Below, one piece after another: positions 1 through 5,803 of a stretch of DNA of 9,481 nucleotides. The position numbers were made by a program, and so were the translations under genes. The stretch lies in contig JBGAHT010000076.1 in the NCBI GenBank assembly GCA_044226035.1, positions 1-9,481 on the forward strand, given 5' to 3'. The notes below the pieces were generated by a model, which saw only the letters and a list, made by a program, of their open reading frames with translations, searched no databases and had not been told where the DNA came from. Numbering within the stretch: the first letter of the stretch is position 1; every line of letters starts with the position of its first letter. Origin of the DNA: Pseudoluteimonas sp044226035. GTDB taxonomy: Bacteria > Pseudomonadota > Gammaproteobacteria > Xanthomonadales > Xanthomonadaceae.

Positions 1-254
1 AGCGGGTCGATTCGTGGCTGTGGGTCGCGCGCTTCTTTCGCACGCGCGCTTTGGCGCAGGCGGCCCTCGTCGCGGGCCAGGTGCGCGCGCGCGGGCGCGT
101 GCTCGACAAGGGCGACCATGTGAAAGCGGGCGACGTGCTGACCTTCGTGGCGGGTGCGCGCCTGCGGACGGTCGAGGTGCTGGCCCTTGCCCCGCGACGC
201 GGTGACGCATCGGCGGCGCGCTTGCTCTGGCGCGATCTTTACGCGCCCGTTTGA
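1..254 (+). CDS. hslR: Ribosome-associated heat shock protein Hsp15 (S4 domain), C-terminal part
   Basis: The reading frame is open from the left edge (first whole codon at 3) to TGA at 252-254, so the start codon lies outside the window. The visible 83 residues begin RVDSWLWVARFFRTRALAQ and continue with a basic stretch and a GD-x-L turn. This is the characteristic start of the S4 RNA-binding fold in Hsp15. The family binds free 50S subunits carrying a nascent chain and helps recycle stalled ribosomes in the cytoplasm; that role is family knowledge. Hsp15 in E. coli is about 133 residues with a basic C-terminal tail. Here the protein ends soon after the S4 domain (RDLYAPV), so it is a short version. 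An internal ATG at 51 would cut through the S4 domain and is not the start. A small S4 protein of another subfamily remains possible. Confidence 0.85.
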   Translation, partial: RVDSWLWVARFFRTRALAQAALVAGQVRARGRVLDKGDHVKAGDVLTFVAGARLRTVEVLALAPRRGDASAARLLWRDLYAPV

Positions 255-290
255 CCCCACCGCACGCGGGGTTGCCCCTACCGGCCCCCG

Positions 291-296
291 TATGCT
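291..296 (+). promoter_or_regulatory. Candidate -10 element for fdxA
   Basis: TATGCT lies 49 nt before the fdxA start in the only AT-containing hexamer of a GC-rich gap. The same hexamer occurs at the proposed gcvR promoter (2274-2279). No good -35 box sits 16-18 nt upstream, so this is a weak call from sequence alone. Confidence 0.3.
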
Positions 297-345
297 ACCC
301 GACCTTCCGTTTTCGCCGTTCCGGCCCGCCAGAGAGCGCCAAAAA

Positions 346-669
346 ATGACCTACGTCGTCACCGAAGCCTGCATCAAGTGCAAGTACACCGACTGCGTCG
401 AGGTGTGCCCGGTCGACTGTTTCCACGAAGGCCCGAACTTCCTCGTCATCGATCCGGACGAGTGCATCGACTGCACCCTGTGCGAGCCGGAGTGCCCGGT
501 GAACGCGATCTACCCGGAGGACGACGTGCCCGCCGGGCAGGAAAACTTCATCGCGCTCAACGCCGAGCTGGCGAAGGACTGGCCGGTGATCAGCGTGCGC
601 AAGGATCCGCCCGCCGATGCGGCGGAATGGGAAGGCAAGCCCGGCAAGTTGCCGCTGCTCGAACGTTGA
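346..669 (+). CDS. fdxA: 7Fe ferredoxin FdxA ([3Fe-4S][4Fe-4S], Azotobacter FdI type)
   Basis: This 107-residue protein is a soluble low-potential electron carrier holding one [3Fe-4S] and one [4Fe-4S] cluster. The length equals the usual length of the FdI/FdxA family. Cysteines lie at 9, 12, 17, 21, 25, 40, 43, 46 and 50. By the known FdI pattern, C9, C17 and C50 would bind the 3Fe cluster, and C21, C40, C43 and C46 the 4Fe cluster. The motif CIDCTLCEPECP (40-51) is fully intact. The acidic C-terminal third (about 58-107) is the usual FdI extension that packs over the clusters. The ATG at 346 was chosen because the ferredoxin fold starts directly there (MTYVVTEACIKC) and AGAGAG at 331-336 can act as a ribosome site 9 nt upstream. 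The frame is open further upstream to 154, but that extension overlaps hslR and has no ferredoxin character. The gene appears monocistronic. Its electron partner cannot be told from this window. Confidence 0.97.
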   Translation: MTYVVTEACIKCKYTDCVEVCPVDCFHEGPNFLVIDPDECIDCTLCEPECPVNAIYPEDDVPAGQENFIALNAELAKDWPVISVRKDPPADAAEWEGKPGKLPLLER

Positions 670-676
670 CGGCTCT

Positions 677-734
677 TGTAGAGCCGAGCTTGCTCGGCTC
701 CGTCGCGTTCGAGCGGAGCAAGCTCCGCTCTACA
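677..734. repeat. Pair of inverted GTAG-headed REP hairpins between convergent fdxA and bamC
   Basis: Two 24-nt units, 677-700 and 711-734, face each other across a 10-nt spacer and match at 22 of 24 positions when one is reverse-complemented. Each unit is also a perfect 9-bp hairpin with a 2-nt loop: GAGCCGAGC/GCTCGGCTC at 681-700 and GAGCGGAGC/GCTCCGCTC at 711-730. Each has TGTA at its outer side, giving a GTAG head. This head-plus-hairpin build matches the REP class recalled from Stenotrophomonas (SMAG), in its two-copy inverted form. It sits 8 nt after the fdxA stop and 20 nt after the bamC stop on the other strand, so it could also stop transcription from both sides, although there is no U-run. 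No RAYT-type transposase gene is in the window. Confidence 0.85.
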
Positions 735-754
735 GGAAAAGCCCGACCCTGCGA

Positions 755-1258
755 TCAACCGCCGAGCGCGGTCTTCAGCGCGCCCTGCAGCTTCAGCTGC
801 GCCGGGCCGTTGGCGGCGACGCCGCGCGGATCGACGGTCGACACCTGCACGTTGTCGCCGTTCTGCACCAGGCGCACGAGGAAATCGGTGCCCTCGTAGT
901 TCACGTCGTAGCTGCCCAGCAGCGGCGCCTTGGTCGCGATGGTCAGGCCCGGGATCGCGGCGAGCGCATCGCCGACCTTGGCGAAGACCGCGTCGCGCTG
1001 GCCGGGCACGGCGAACCCGGGCGCCTGCTGCGCGCCGACCTGCGAACGCATCACCGAGCCGCCGGCGGAAGGCAGCGCCATCGCGTTGCTGGTGTCGGGC
1101 TGGTCCAGGTCCGGCGGCACTTCCAGCGGCCGGCTCTCGGGGCTGTTGCGGTAGGCCTCGGTATCGCCGCGGCGGAACCAGTGGCAGCCGGCGGTGCCGA
1201 TCACGGCGACCGCGAGCAGGACGACGGCGGCGGTGCGCGAAGGACGGAACGTGGACAT
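755..1258 (-). CDS. bamC: Short BamC-like outer-membrane lipoprotein
   Basis: The 167-residue protein has a type II signal peptide: basic start, hydrophobic run about 10-23, then TAGC with the lipidated cysteine at 25. It is therefore probably an outer-membrane lipoprotein facing the periplasm. Residues 42-53 (RPLEVPPDLDQP) match the proline-rich strand that in BamC winds over BamD in the Bam machine. About 88-167 can form one helix-grip unit: helix, several strands, final helix. E. coli BamC is about 344 residues with two such domains, so this one is half-length. Its place just behind dapA mirrors the E. coli dapA-bamC order and is the main support for the name. The ATG at 1258 has AGGAG at 1265-1269, 6 nt away, inside the 15-nt gap after the dapA stop, so it is very likely cotranscribed with dapA. 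A generic lipoprotein of unknown role is the alternative. Confidence 0.82.
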   Translation of the reverse strand: MSTFRPSRTAAVVLLAVAVIGTAGCHWFRRGDTEAYRNSPESRPLEVPPDLDQPDTSNAMALPSAGGSVMRSQVGAQQAPGFAVPGQRDAVFAKVGDALAAIPGLTIATKAPLLGSYDVNYEGTDFLVRLVQNGDNVQVSTVDPRGVAANGPAQLKLQGALKTALGG

Positions 1259-1273
1259 CGGTGGCTCCTGGGT

Positions 1274-2179
1274 TCAGGCCGCGAGCGCGTCGCGGCAGGA
1301 TGATTCGAGGTCGCGGATCTCCACGGCGATCGCCGCGGCCAAGTCCGCGTGTTGCGGGGACAGCGGCGTCAGCGGCAGGCGCAGGCCGTGGCCGATGCCG
1401 TTGCGTTCGAGCAGCGCCTTCACCGGGATCGGGTTGGGCTCGATGCCGAGGAAGTCGACGCTTCGGCGCAGGCGCGCGTCGAGGGCGTTCGCGGCGGCGG
1501 CATCGCCGCCACGGGCGAGGTCGCACAGCCGGCGGAAGCTGCTCGGCAGCACGTTCGACGCCACCGACACCACGCCGTCCGCGCCGGCGAGCATCGCGCG
1601 GCAGGCGGTCGGGTCGTCGCCGCTCAGCACCGCGAAGCCTTCCTGTTTCAGCGCGAGCAGCGCCTGCATGCGCTCGGGTTCGCCGCGCGCCTCCTTGATG
1701 CCGGCGATGCGCGGGTGCGACGCGAGCGCGGCCACGGTGTCCGGCAGCAGGTCGCAACCGGTGCGTCCCGGCACGTTGTACAGCACGATCGGCAGCGCGC
1801 CGTCGTCGGCGACCGCGCGGTAATGCGCGAGCAGGCCGTCCTGCGTCGGGCGCACGTACGGCGGCGTCACCACCAGCGCGGCGTCGGCGCCGAGCGCGGC
1901 CACGCGGCGGGTCTGTTCGATGGTCTTGGCGGTGTTCGACAGGCCGGTGCCGGCGAGCACCGGCACGCGACCGGCGACGAACTCCACCGCGGTGCGCAGG
2001 ATCGCGTCGTATTCCACGTCGTACAGCGCCGCGGCCTCGCCGGTGGAACCGGCCACGACCAGCGCCTGCGTGCCGCCGTCGAGCTGCGCCTGGAGCAGCC
2101 GGCGCCAGGCGTCGAGGTCGATTTCGCCGGCGACGGTGAACGGCGTCGCGAGCGCGGTGATGCTGCCGGAAAGTCGCAA
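1274..2179 (-). CDS. dapA: 4-hydroxy-tetrahydrodipicolinate synthase DapA
   Basis: DapA condenses pyruvate with aspartate semialdehyde, the first committed step to diaminopimelate and lysine, in the cytoplasm. The 301-residue TIM-barrel protein shows the pyruvate-binding GSTGEA (44-49, Ser-Thr in place of the usual Thr-Thr), YNVPGRTG with catalytic Tyr134 and Arg139, and GIKEA with Schiff-base Lys162. SGDDP, SVASNV and EPNPIPVKA follow in normal order. The start is uncertain. The TTG at 2179 gives MRLSGSITALATPF, the usual family beginning, with a weak AGG 9 nt upstream. A TTG at 2230 would add 17 residues (IRLAPLRGPRTDR...) that look unlike the family and lacks a ribosome site. The candidate promoter at 2243-2272 would place the transcript start only a few bases before 2230, which also favours 2179. 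It is the first gene of the dapA-bamC operon and is divergent from gcvR. Confidence 0.96.
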   Translation of the reverse strand: MRLSGSITALATPFTVAGEIDLDAWRRLLQAQLDGGTQALVVAGSTGEAAALYDVEYDAILRTAVEFVAGRVPVLAGTGLSNTAKTIEQTRRVAALGADAALVVTPPYVRPTQDGLLAHYRAVADDGALPIVLYNVPGRTGCDLLPDTVAALASHPRIAGIKEARGEPERMQALLALKQEGFAVLSGDDPTACRAMLAGADGVVSVASNVLPSSFRRLCDLARGGDAAAANALDARLRRSVDFLGIEPNPIPVKALLERNGIGHGLRLPLTPLSPQHADLAAAIAVEIRDLESSCRDALAA

Positions 2180-2242
2180 GCGGGGGAGCCTGTCGGTGCG
2201 GGGCCCGCGAAGAGGCGCGAGCCGGATCAATGACTTGGCCGC

Positions 2243-2272
2243 ATGTTACTTGCGGCCCGGAAGCGCGGGCAA
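2243..2272 (-). promoter_or_regulatory. Candidate sigma-70 promoter for dapA-bamC
   Basis: Read leftward, TTGCCC (2272-2267) and TAACAT (2248-2243) are separated by 18 nt. Each matches the consensus at 4 of 6 positions. It overlaps the opposite candidate promoter for gcvR almost completely. Confidence 0.38.
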
Positions 2273-2275
2273 GTA
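2247..2275. promoter_or_regulatory. Inverted repeat spanning both divergent promoters (possible operator)
   Basis: TACTTGC (2247-2253) and GCAAGTA (2269-2275) are perfect 7-nt inverted arms with 15 nt between them. They cover parts of the promoter-like boxes for both dapA and gcvR. The symmetry may simply arise because the two promoters share their boxes back to back, or it may be a binding site for a dimeric regulator. No regulator can be named from the sequence. Confidence 0.35.
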
Positions 2276-2279
2276 TGCT
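2250..2279 (+). promoter_or_regulatory. Candidate sigma-70 promoter for gcvR
   Basis: TTGCGG (2250-2255) and TATGCT (2274-2279) are spaced 18 nt. The -10 box matches 4 of 6 and the -35 box 3 of 6 consensus positions. A transcript from here would carry a leader of about 50 nt before the TTG start of gcvR at 2339. Confidence 0.4.
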
Positions 2280-2338
2280 GGCACAGGCCTCCGGCGCGTC
2301 GCCGGCGCGCCGTTCAGCCCCCGACCGCGGACGCCGCC

Positions 2339-2917
2339 TTGACCGATCCCGCTCCAGACCCGGCCGCCGCCTCGCGGCCCGCGCCGAACGAAAACCACCT
2401 GCTGATCAACGCCTACACGACGCATCCGCATTCGCCGCTGTTGTCCGTGACCCGGCGCATCGCCGACAGCGGCTGCAACCTCGCCGACGCCCGCCTGAGC
2501 ACCGTCGGCCGCGACGTCTCGGTCACCGCGCTGGCGACCGGTTCCTGGGATTCGGTGGCCAAGCTCGAGGCCATGCTCACCCGCCTCGAGCGCGAGGAAG
2601 ACCTCAAGCTGGTCTGGTACCGCACCGGCCCGAAGGCGCTGCAGTCGAACCTGCTGCCGTACGTGGTCGAGGTCGTGGCCGCGGACAAGCCCGGCATCTT
2701 GTTCCAGCTCGCGGATTTCTTCGACCGCGCCGGCATCACCGTCGAAAGCCTGCATTGCTCGCGCTACCGCGCGATGCAGACCGGCGCCGACATGTTCTCG
2801 GCGCAGCTCACGATCGGGGTGCCGTCGGAAACGCACATCGCCGCGTTGCGCGACGATTTCCTCGAGTTCTGCGACCACCTGAACCTGGACGCGATCATGG
2901 ACCCGATGAAGTTCTGA
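2339..2917 (+). CDS. gcvR: Glycine cleavage system repressor GcvR (two ACT domains)
   Basis: GcvR is a cytoplasmic glycine-sensing partner that, in enterics, binds the activator GcvA and represses the glycine cleavage operon; that mechanism is family knowledge. The 192-residue protein has two ACT domains. The first is about residues 20-95, opening ENHLLINAYTTHPHSPLLS. The second is about 108-185, with EVVAADKPGILFQLADFF and the ligand-turn sequence DKPG. No DNA-binding domain is present, as expected. The TTG at 2339 was chosen because the conserved region begins soon after it and the length fits. An ATG at 2243 in the same frame would add an arginine-rich stretch (ARRRRAV) and would lie inside the candidate promoter. 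Neither start has a clear ribosome site. The gene is divergent from dapA and followed by bcp. In xanthomonads GcvR may act on other partners; no gcvA or gcv genes are present here. Confidence 0.9.
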   Translation: MTDPAPDPAAASRPAPNENHLLINAYTTHPHSPLLSVTRRIADSGCNLADARLSTVGRDVSVTALATGSWDSVAKLEAMLTRLEREEDLKLVWYRTGPKALQSNLLPYVVEVVAADKPGILFQLADFFDRAGITVESLHCSRYRAMQTGADMFSAQLTIGVPSETHIAALRDDFLEFCDHLNLDAIMDPMKF

Positions 2918-2926
2918 TGCGCTGTT

Positions 2927-3007
2927 TGTCATTCCGAACGAAGTGAGGAATCTGCTTTCGTTCGGATGGATTGGTGAAGCAGATTCCTCGCTGCGCCCGG
3001 AATGACA
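2927..3007. repeat. Large imperfect inverted repeat between gcvR and bcp (GTCATTCC type)
   Basis: Arms of 31 nt, 2927-2957 and 2977-3007, match at 27 of 31 positions when inverted, with a 19-nt spacer. The outer ends are TGTCATTCC and GGAATGACA. Within the left half a second, competing stem is possible: CCGAACGAA (2934-2942) with TTCGTTCGG (2957-2965). I recall similar TCATTCCGA...GAGGAATCTGC repeats from many bacterial genomes but cannot name the element here. It begins 9 nt after the gcvR stop and ends 8 nt before the bcp ATG. It could act as terminator, transcript-end stabiliser or a translation block on bcp. No flanking target duplication is evident and it encodes no protein. Confidence 0.85.
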
Positions 3008-3015
3008 CCACCTAG

Positions 3016-3501
3016 ATGACCGTAGTCGTAGGCAAGCCTCTACCCAAGACCATACTCAACATGCCGCTGGCCCTGTCCGGCGGCGCCGGCGCGAAACTCG
3101 CGGACTTCGCAGGCTGCTGGCTGGTCCTGTACTTCTATCCCAAGGATTCCACCCCCGGCTGCACCACCGAGGGCCTGGACTTCAACGCGCTGCTGCCGAA
3201 GTTCCGCAAGCTCGACGCCGACGTGCTGGGCGTGTCGCGCGATTCGCTCAAGTCGCACGACAATTTCCGCGCGAAGCAGGGCTTCAGGTTCCCGCTGGTC
3301 AGCGATGCCGAAGGCACGTTGTGCGAGGCTTTCGGCGTGATCCAGCCGAAGAAGCTCTACGGCCGCGAATTCATCGGCATCGTGCGCAGCACCTTCCTCA
3401 TCGATCCGAAAGGCCGGATCGTGCAGGCGTGGTCGCCGGTGAAGGTGCCCGGCCACGCGCAGGCCGTGCTCGACGCGCTCAAGGCCGCAAGCAGCCAGTG
3501 A
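3016..3501 (+). CDS. bcp: Thioredoxin-dependent peroxiredoxin, BCP/PrxQ family
   Basis: This 161-residue enzyme reduces hydrogen peroxide and organic peroxides in the cytoplasm using thiol donors. The thioredoxin-like fold shows YFYPKDSTPGCTTEG with the peroxidatic Cys49 in the PxxxT(S)xxC setting, then GVSRDS, the FPLVSD strand and RSTFLIDPKGRI. Other cysteines are only C34 and C103. Neither usual resolving position carries cysteine: the E. coli position (Cp+5) is Leu54, and the position recalled for Xylella/Xanthomonas PrxQ (Cp+36) is Arg85, codon CGC, one base from TGC. The enzyme may therefore work as a 1-Cys peroxidase or use C34 or C103. The ATG at 3016 is directly preceded by an in-frame TAG (3013-3015), so no earlier start is possible, and no ribosome site is visible. 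It lies 8 nt beyond a large inverted repeat. It may be cotranscribed with gcvR. Confidence 0.95.
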   Translation: MTVVVGKPLPKTILNMPLALSGGAGAKLADFAGCWLVLYFYPKDSTPGCTTEGLDFNALLPKFRKLDADVLGVSRDSLKSHDNFRAKQGFRFPLVSDAEGTLCEAFGVIQPKKLYGREFIGIVRSTFLIDPKGRIVQAWSPVKVPGHAQAVLDALKAASSQ

Positions 3502-3516
3502 CCCGACACGAGATCA

Positions 3517-3627
3517 CCGTTCGTCCTGAGCGTAGGCGCGCAGCGCCGAAGTCGAAGGACGACGTTGTACTTGCGCGTGGTGTTTCGACTTCGCGGGGCC
3601 TTGCCCCGCTACGCTCAACACGAACGG
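3517..3627. repeat. Inverted pair of hairpin repeats upstream of phoH
   Basis: Two related units face each other: about 3517-3560 and 3581-3627. After reverse-complementing the right one, both read CCGTTCGT, two variable bases, then TGAGCGTAG, a hairpin, then GAAGTCGAA. The hairpins differ in sequence yet each pairs perfectly with itself: GGCGC/GCGCC (3535-3547, loop GCA) and GCGGGGC/GCCCCGC (3593-3609, loop CTT). The right unit is followed by a T-run (3628-3632), so it could end bcp transcripts. The conserved flanks resemble the widespread GTTCGTCCTGAGC...GTCGAAGGAC intergenic repeat recalled from many proteobacteria. The element fills most of the 163-nt gap between bcp and phoH. No gene is seen in the gap. 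Confidence 0.8.
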
Positions 3628-3664
3628 TTTTTCCCTTCCGCTGTCCGCCCGACAGGAACCCCGC

Positions 3665-5062
3665 ATGACGCGAAGCAAGCGCATCTACGTCCTCGACACC
3701 AACGTGCTGATGCACGACCCGACCGCGCTGTTCAAGTTCGAGGAACACGACGTGTTCCTGCCGATGCAGGTGATGGAGGAACTGGACAACGGCAAGAAAG
3801 GCACCTCCGAGGCCAGCCGCAACGCGCGCCAGGTCAGCCGCTTCCTCAACGAACTGATCGAGGCGCACGGCAGCGCCGACGTGCACAAGGGCATCCCGCT
3901 GGTGCGCCCGCAGGGGTTGCAGCTGCGCGGCGCGGAAAGCGCGGGCCGGCTGCTGTTCCAGACCGGCGACTTCGACGCGGGCAAGCGCTTCGGCACCGTC
4001 ATCCCGGACAACAACATCCTCGGCGCGATCTTGGCGCTGAAGGAAAGCGATCCCGGCGCGCCGGTGGTGTTCGTGTCCAAGGACATCAACCTGCGGATCA
4101 AGGCCTCGATCGCCGGTATCACCAGCGAGGACTACGAGAACGACCGCGCGCTGGACGATTTCAGCCTGCTCTACACCGGCGCCACCGCGCTGCCGGAGGA
4201 TTTCTGGTCGCGCCACGGCAAGGACCTGAAGTCGTGGACCGACAAGGGCCGCACCTACTACGAGATCTCGCGCAGCGACGGCGACGACTGGTACCCGAAC
4301 CAGTTCCTGTACCTGCCCGGCGACGAACAGGCCGAGATGAAGGTGGCGAAGGTCGGCGACGACAAGGTCGTGCTGCAGATCGTCGACGACTTCCGCAGCA
4401 ACCAGCACGCGGTGTGGGGCATCCTCGCCCGCAACCGCGAGCAGAACTTCGCGCTCAACGCGCTGATGGACCCGGAGATCGACTTCGTCACCCTGCTCGG
4501 CACCGCCGGCACCGGCAAGACCCTGCTCGCGCTGGCCGCGGGCCTGGCGCAGACCATGGACCAGCAGCGCTACCGCGAGATCATCATGACCCGCGCCACG
4601 GTCAGCGTCGGCGAGGACATCGGCTTCCTGCCCGGCACGGAAGAGGAAAAGATGACGCCGTGGATGGGCGCGCTCACCGACAACCTGGAAGTGCTGACGC
4701 ACAACCAGGATGGCGGCAGCTGGGGCCGCGCCGCGACGAATGACCTGCTCGCCTCGCGGATCAAGATCCGTTCGCTGAACTTCATGCGCGGGCGCACCTT
4801 CCTCAGCCGCTGGCTGATCCTGGACGAGGCGCAGAACCTGACGCCCAAGCAGATGAAGACCCTGATCACCCGCGCCGGCCCGGGCACCAAGATCGTGTGC
4901 TTGGGCAACGTCGAGCAGATCGACACGCCCTACCTCACCGAAACGACTTCCGGCCTGACCTACGCCGTCGACCGCTTCAAGGGCTGGGCGCACAGCGCGC
5001 ACGTCACCCTGCGCCGCGGCGAGCGTTCGCGCCTGGCCGATTACGCCTCGGAAGTGCTGTAG
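3665..5062 (+). CDS. phoH: PIN domain-PhoH ATPase fusion (PhoH2/YlaK type)
   Basis: The 465-residue cytoplasmic protein joins an N-terminal PIN nuclease domain to a C-terminal PhoH P-loop ATPase. In the PhoH2 family this pairing gives ATP-dependent RNA unwinding and cleavage; that is family knowledge. The PIN domain (about 5-150) keeps its acidic set: D11 in YVLDTNVLMHD, E38/E39 with D41, D115 in IPDNNILGA and D140 in SKDINLRIKA. The ATPase shows Walker A GTAGTGKT (279-286) and Walker B WLILDEAQN (383-391), followed by GNVEQID and a typical end near RSRLADYASEVL. Length and both active sites look complete. The ATG at 3665 follows AGGAA (3654-3658) by 6 nt. The gene is followed after 6 nt by the YoaK-family gene. 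Despite the name, nothing in the sequence shows phosphate control. No antitoxin-like partner (PhoAT) precedes it. Confidence 0.95.
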   Translation: MTRSKRIYVLDTNVLMHDPTALFKFEEHDVFLPMQVMEELDNGKKGTSEASRNARQVSRFLNELIEAHGSADVHKGIPLVRPQGLQLRGAESAGRLLFQTGDFDAGKRFGTVIPDNNILGAILALKESDPGAPVVFVSKDINLRIKASIAGITSEDYENDRALDDFSLLYTGATALPEDFWSRHGKDLKSWTDKGRTYYEISRSDGDDWYPNQFLYLPGDEQAEMKVAKVGDDKVVLQIVDDFRSNQHAVWGILARNREQNFALNALMDPEIDFVTLLGTAGTGKTLLALAAGLAQTMDQQRYREIIMTRATVSVGEDIGFLPGTEEEKMTPWMGALTDNLEVLTHNQDGGSWGRAATNDLLASRIKIRSLNFMRGRTFLSRWLILDEAQNLTPKQMKTLITRAGPGTKIVCLGNVEQIDTPYLTETTSGLTYAVDRFKGWAHSAHVTLRRGERSRLADYASEVL

Positions 5063-5068
5063 GCCGCG

Positions 5069-5749
5069 ATGGGCGTGCAATTGCCGCGCTGGGTGTGGGT
5101 CGGCGCCGCCGCGCTGTCGTGCGTCGCCGGCATCGTCAACGTCGTCGGCTTCCTCGGGTTCCAGCACCAGGCCATCACCCACCTCACCGGCAACACCAGC
5201 CTGCTCGCGGCGTCGCTGGCCACGGGCGACTGGCACGCCGCGCGCCATCTGTTCGCCGCGATGGCCGCGTTCGTGGCCGGCGCCGCGCTCGGCGGGCTGA
5301 TCGTGCAGGACAGCACCCTGCGCCTGGGCCGCCGCTATGGCGTGGCGTTGTCGATCGAGGCGCTGCTGCTGTGGCTGGCGGTGCCGTTGTTCCGGCACGG
5401 GCTGGCCGCGGGCGCGGTGTGCGCGGCGCTGGCCTGCGGCCTGCAGAACGCGATGGCCACCACCTACAGCGGCGCGGTGGTGCGCACGACGCACGTCAGC
5501 GGCATGTTCACCGACCTCGGCATCATGCTCGGCCACGCCTTGCGCGGCATGCCCCTGGCGCGGCGCCGGCTGGGGCTGTGCGTGCTGGTGATCTCGTTCT
5601 TCTTCGCCGGCGGCATCCTCGGCGCAGTGCTCTTCGCGCGCTTCGACTACGCCGCGTTGTACCTGCCCGCCGCCCTCACCGGGATCACCGGCGTCGGCTA
5701 CGTGCTGTACCGGCACCGGCAAACGCGCAAGGGTGCGAGCCCGGCGTGA
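5069..5749 (+). CDS. YoaK family (DUF1275) inner-membrane protein
   Basis: The 226-residue protein has about six hydrophobic spans, roughly at 8-30, 58-80, 90-108, 111-130, 168-190 and 194-214, and ends in a basic tail (YRHRQTRKG). It shows marks of the YoaK/DUF1275 family: an N-terminal AGxxNxxGF stretch, THLTGNTS (37-44), the GLQNA turn (124-128) and TTHVSGMFTDLG (140-151). The family is widespread and proposed to be a small transporter, but its substrate and function are unknown. The ATG lies only 6 nt after the phoH stop. The stop codon region itself supplies AGG (5061-5063), so translation is probably coupled to phoH. The pairing with phoH may be an arrangement of convenience. No regulatory signal of its own is visible. 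Confidence 0.9.
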   Translation: MGVQLPRWVWVGAAALSCVAGIVNVVGFLGFQHQAITHLTGNTSLLAASLATGDWHAARHLFAAMAAFVAGAALGGLIVQDSTLRLGRRYGVALSIEALLLWLAVPLFRHGLAAGAVCAALACGLQNAMATTYSGAVVRTTHVSGMFTDLGIMLGHALRGMPLARRRLGLCVLVISFFFAGGILGAVLFARFDYAALYLPAALTGITGVGYVLYRHRQTRKGASPA

Positions 5750-5763
5750 ACGCCGTTCCGCGC

Positions 5764-5780
5764 CGATCCGGGCAGGATCG
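5764..5780. terminator. Weak hairpin between convergent genes
   Basis: CGATCC (5764-5769) pairs with GGATCG (5775-5780) across a 5-nt loop in the 54-nt gap between the YoaK-family gene and the PNGase F-like gene. It has no U-run and is short, so a terminator role is only possible. Confidence 0.25.
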
Positions 5781-5803
5781 ACGCGATGCGGGGCTTGCGG
5801 CGA

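Noticed and set aside
252..275. Possible hairpin terminator after hslR (CCCC...GGGG)
   Set aside because: The stem is only four G-C pairs with a long loop and no U-run, too weak to support.
154..345. Upstream extension of the fdxA frame to an ATG at 154
   Set aside because: It overlaps hslR, crosses the candidate -10 element and adds residues that do not belong to the ferredoxin family.
510..1757. Minus-strand 415-codon open frame covering fdxA, bamC and part of dapA
   Set aside because: The same coding is fully explained by bamC and dapA in another frame with recognised motifs; this frame is a compositional shadow.
3479..5722. Long minus-strand open frame of 747 codons opposite phoH and the YoaK-family gene
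   Set aside because: Its product is low-complexity (Gln, Ala, Arg, Val, His rich) and it lies antisense to two clear genes with intact motifs. It is a by-product of high GC at third positions.
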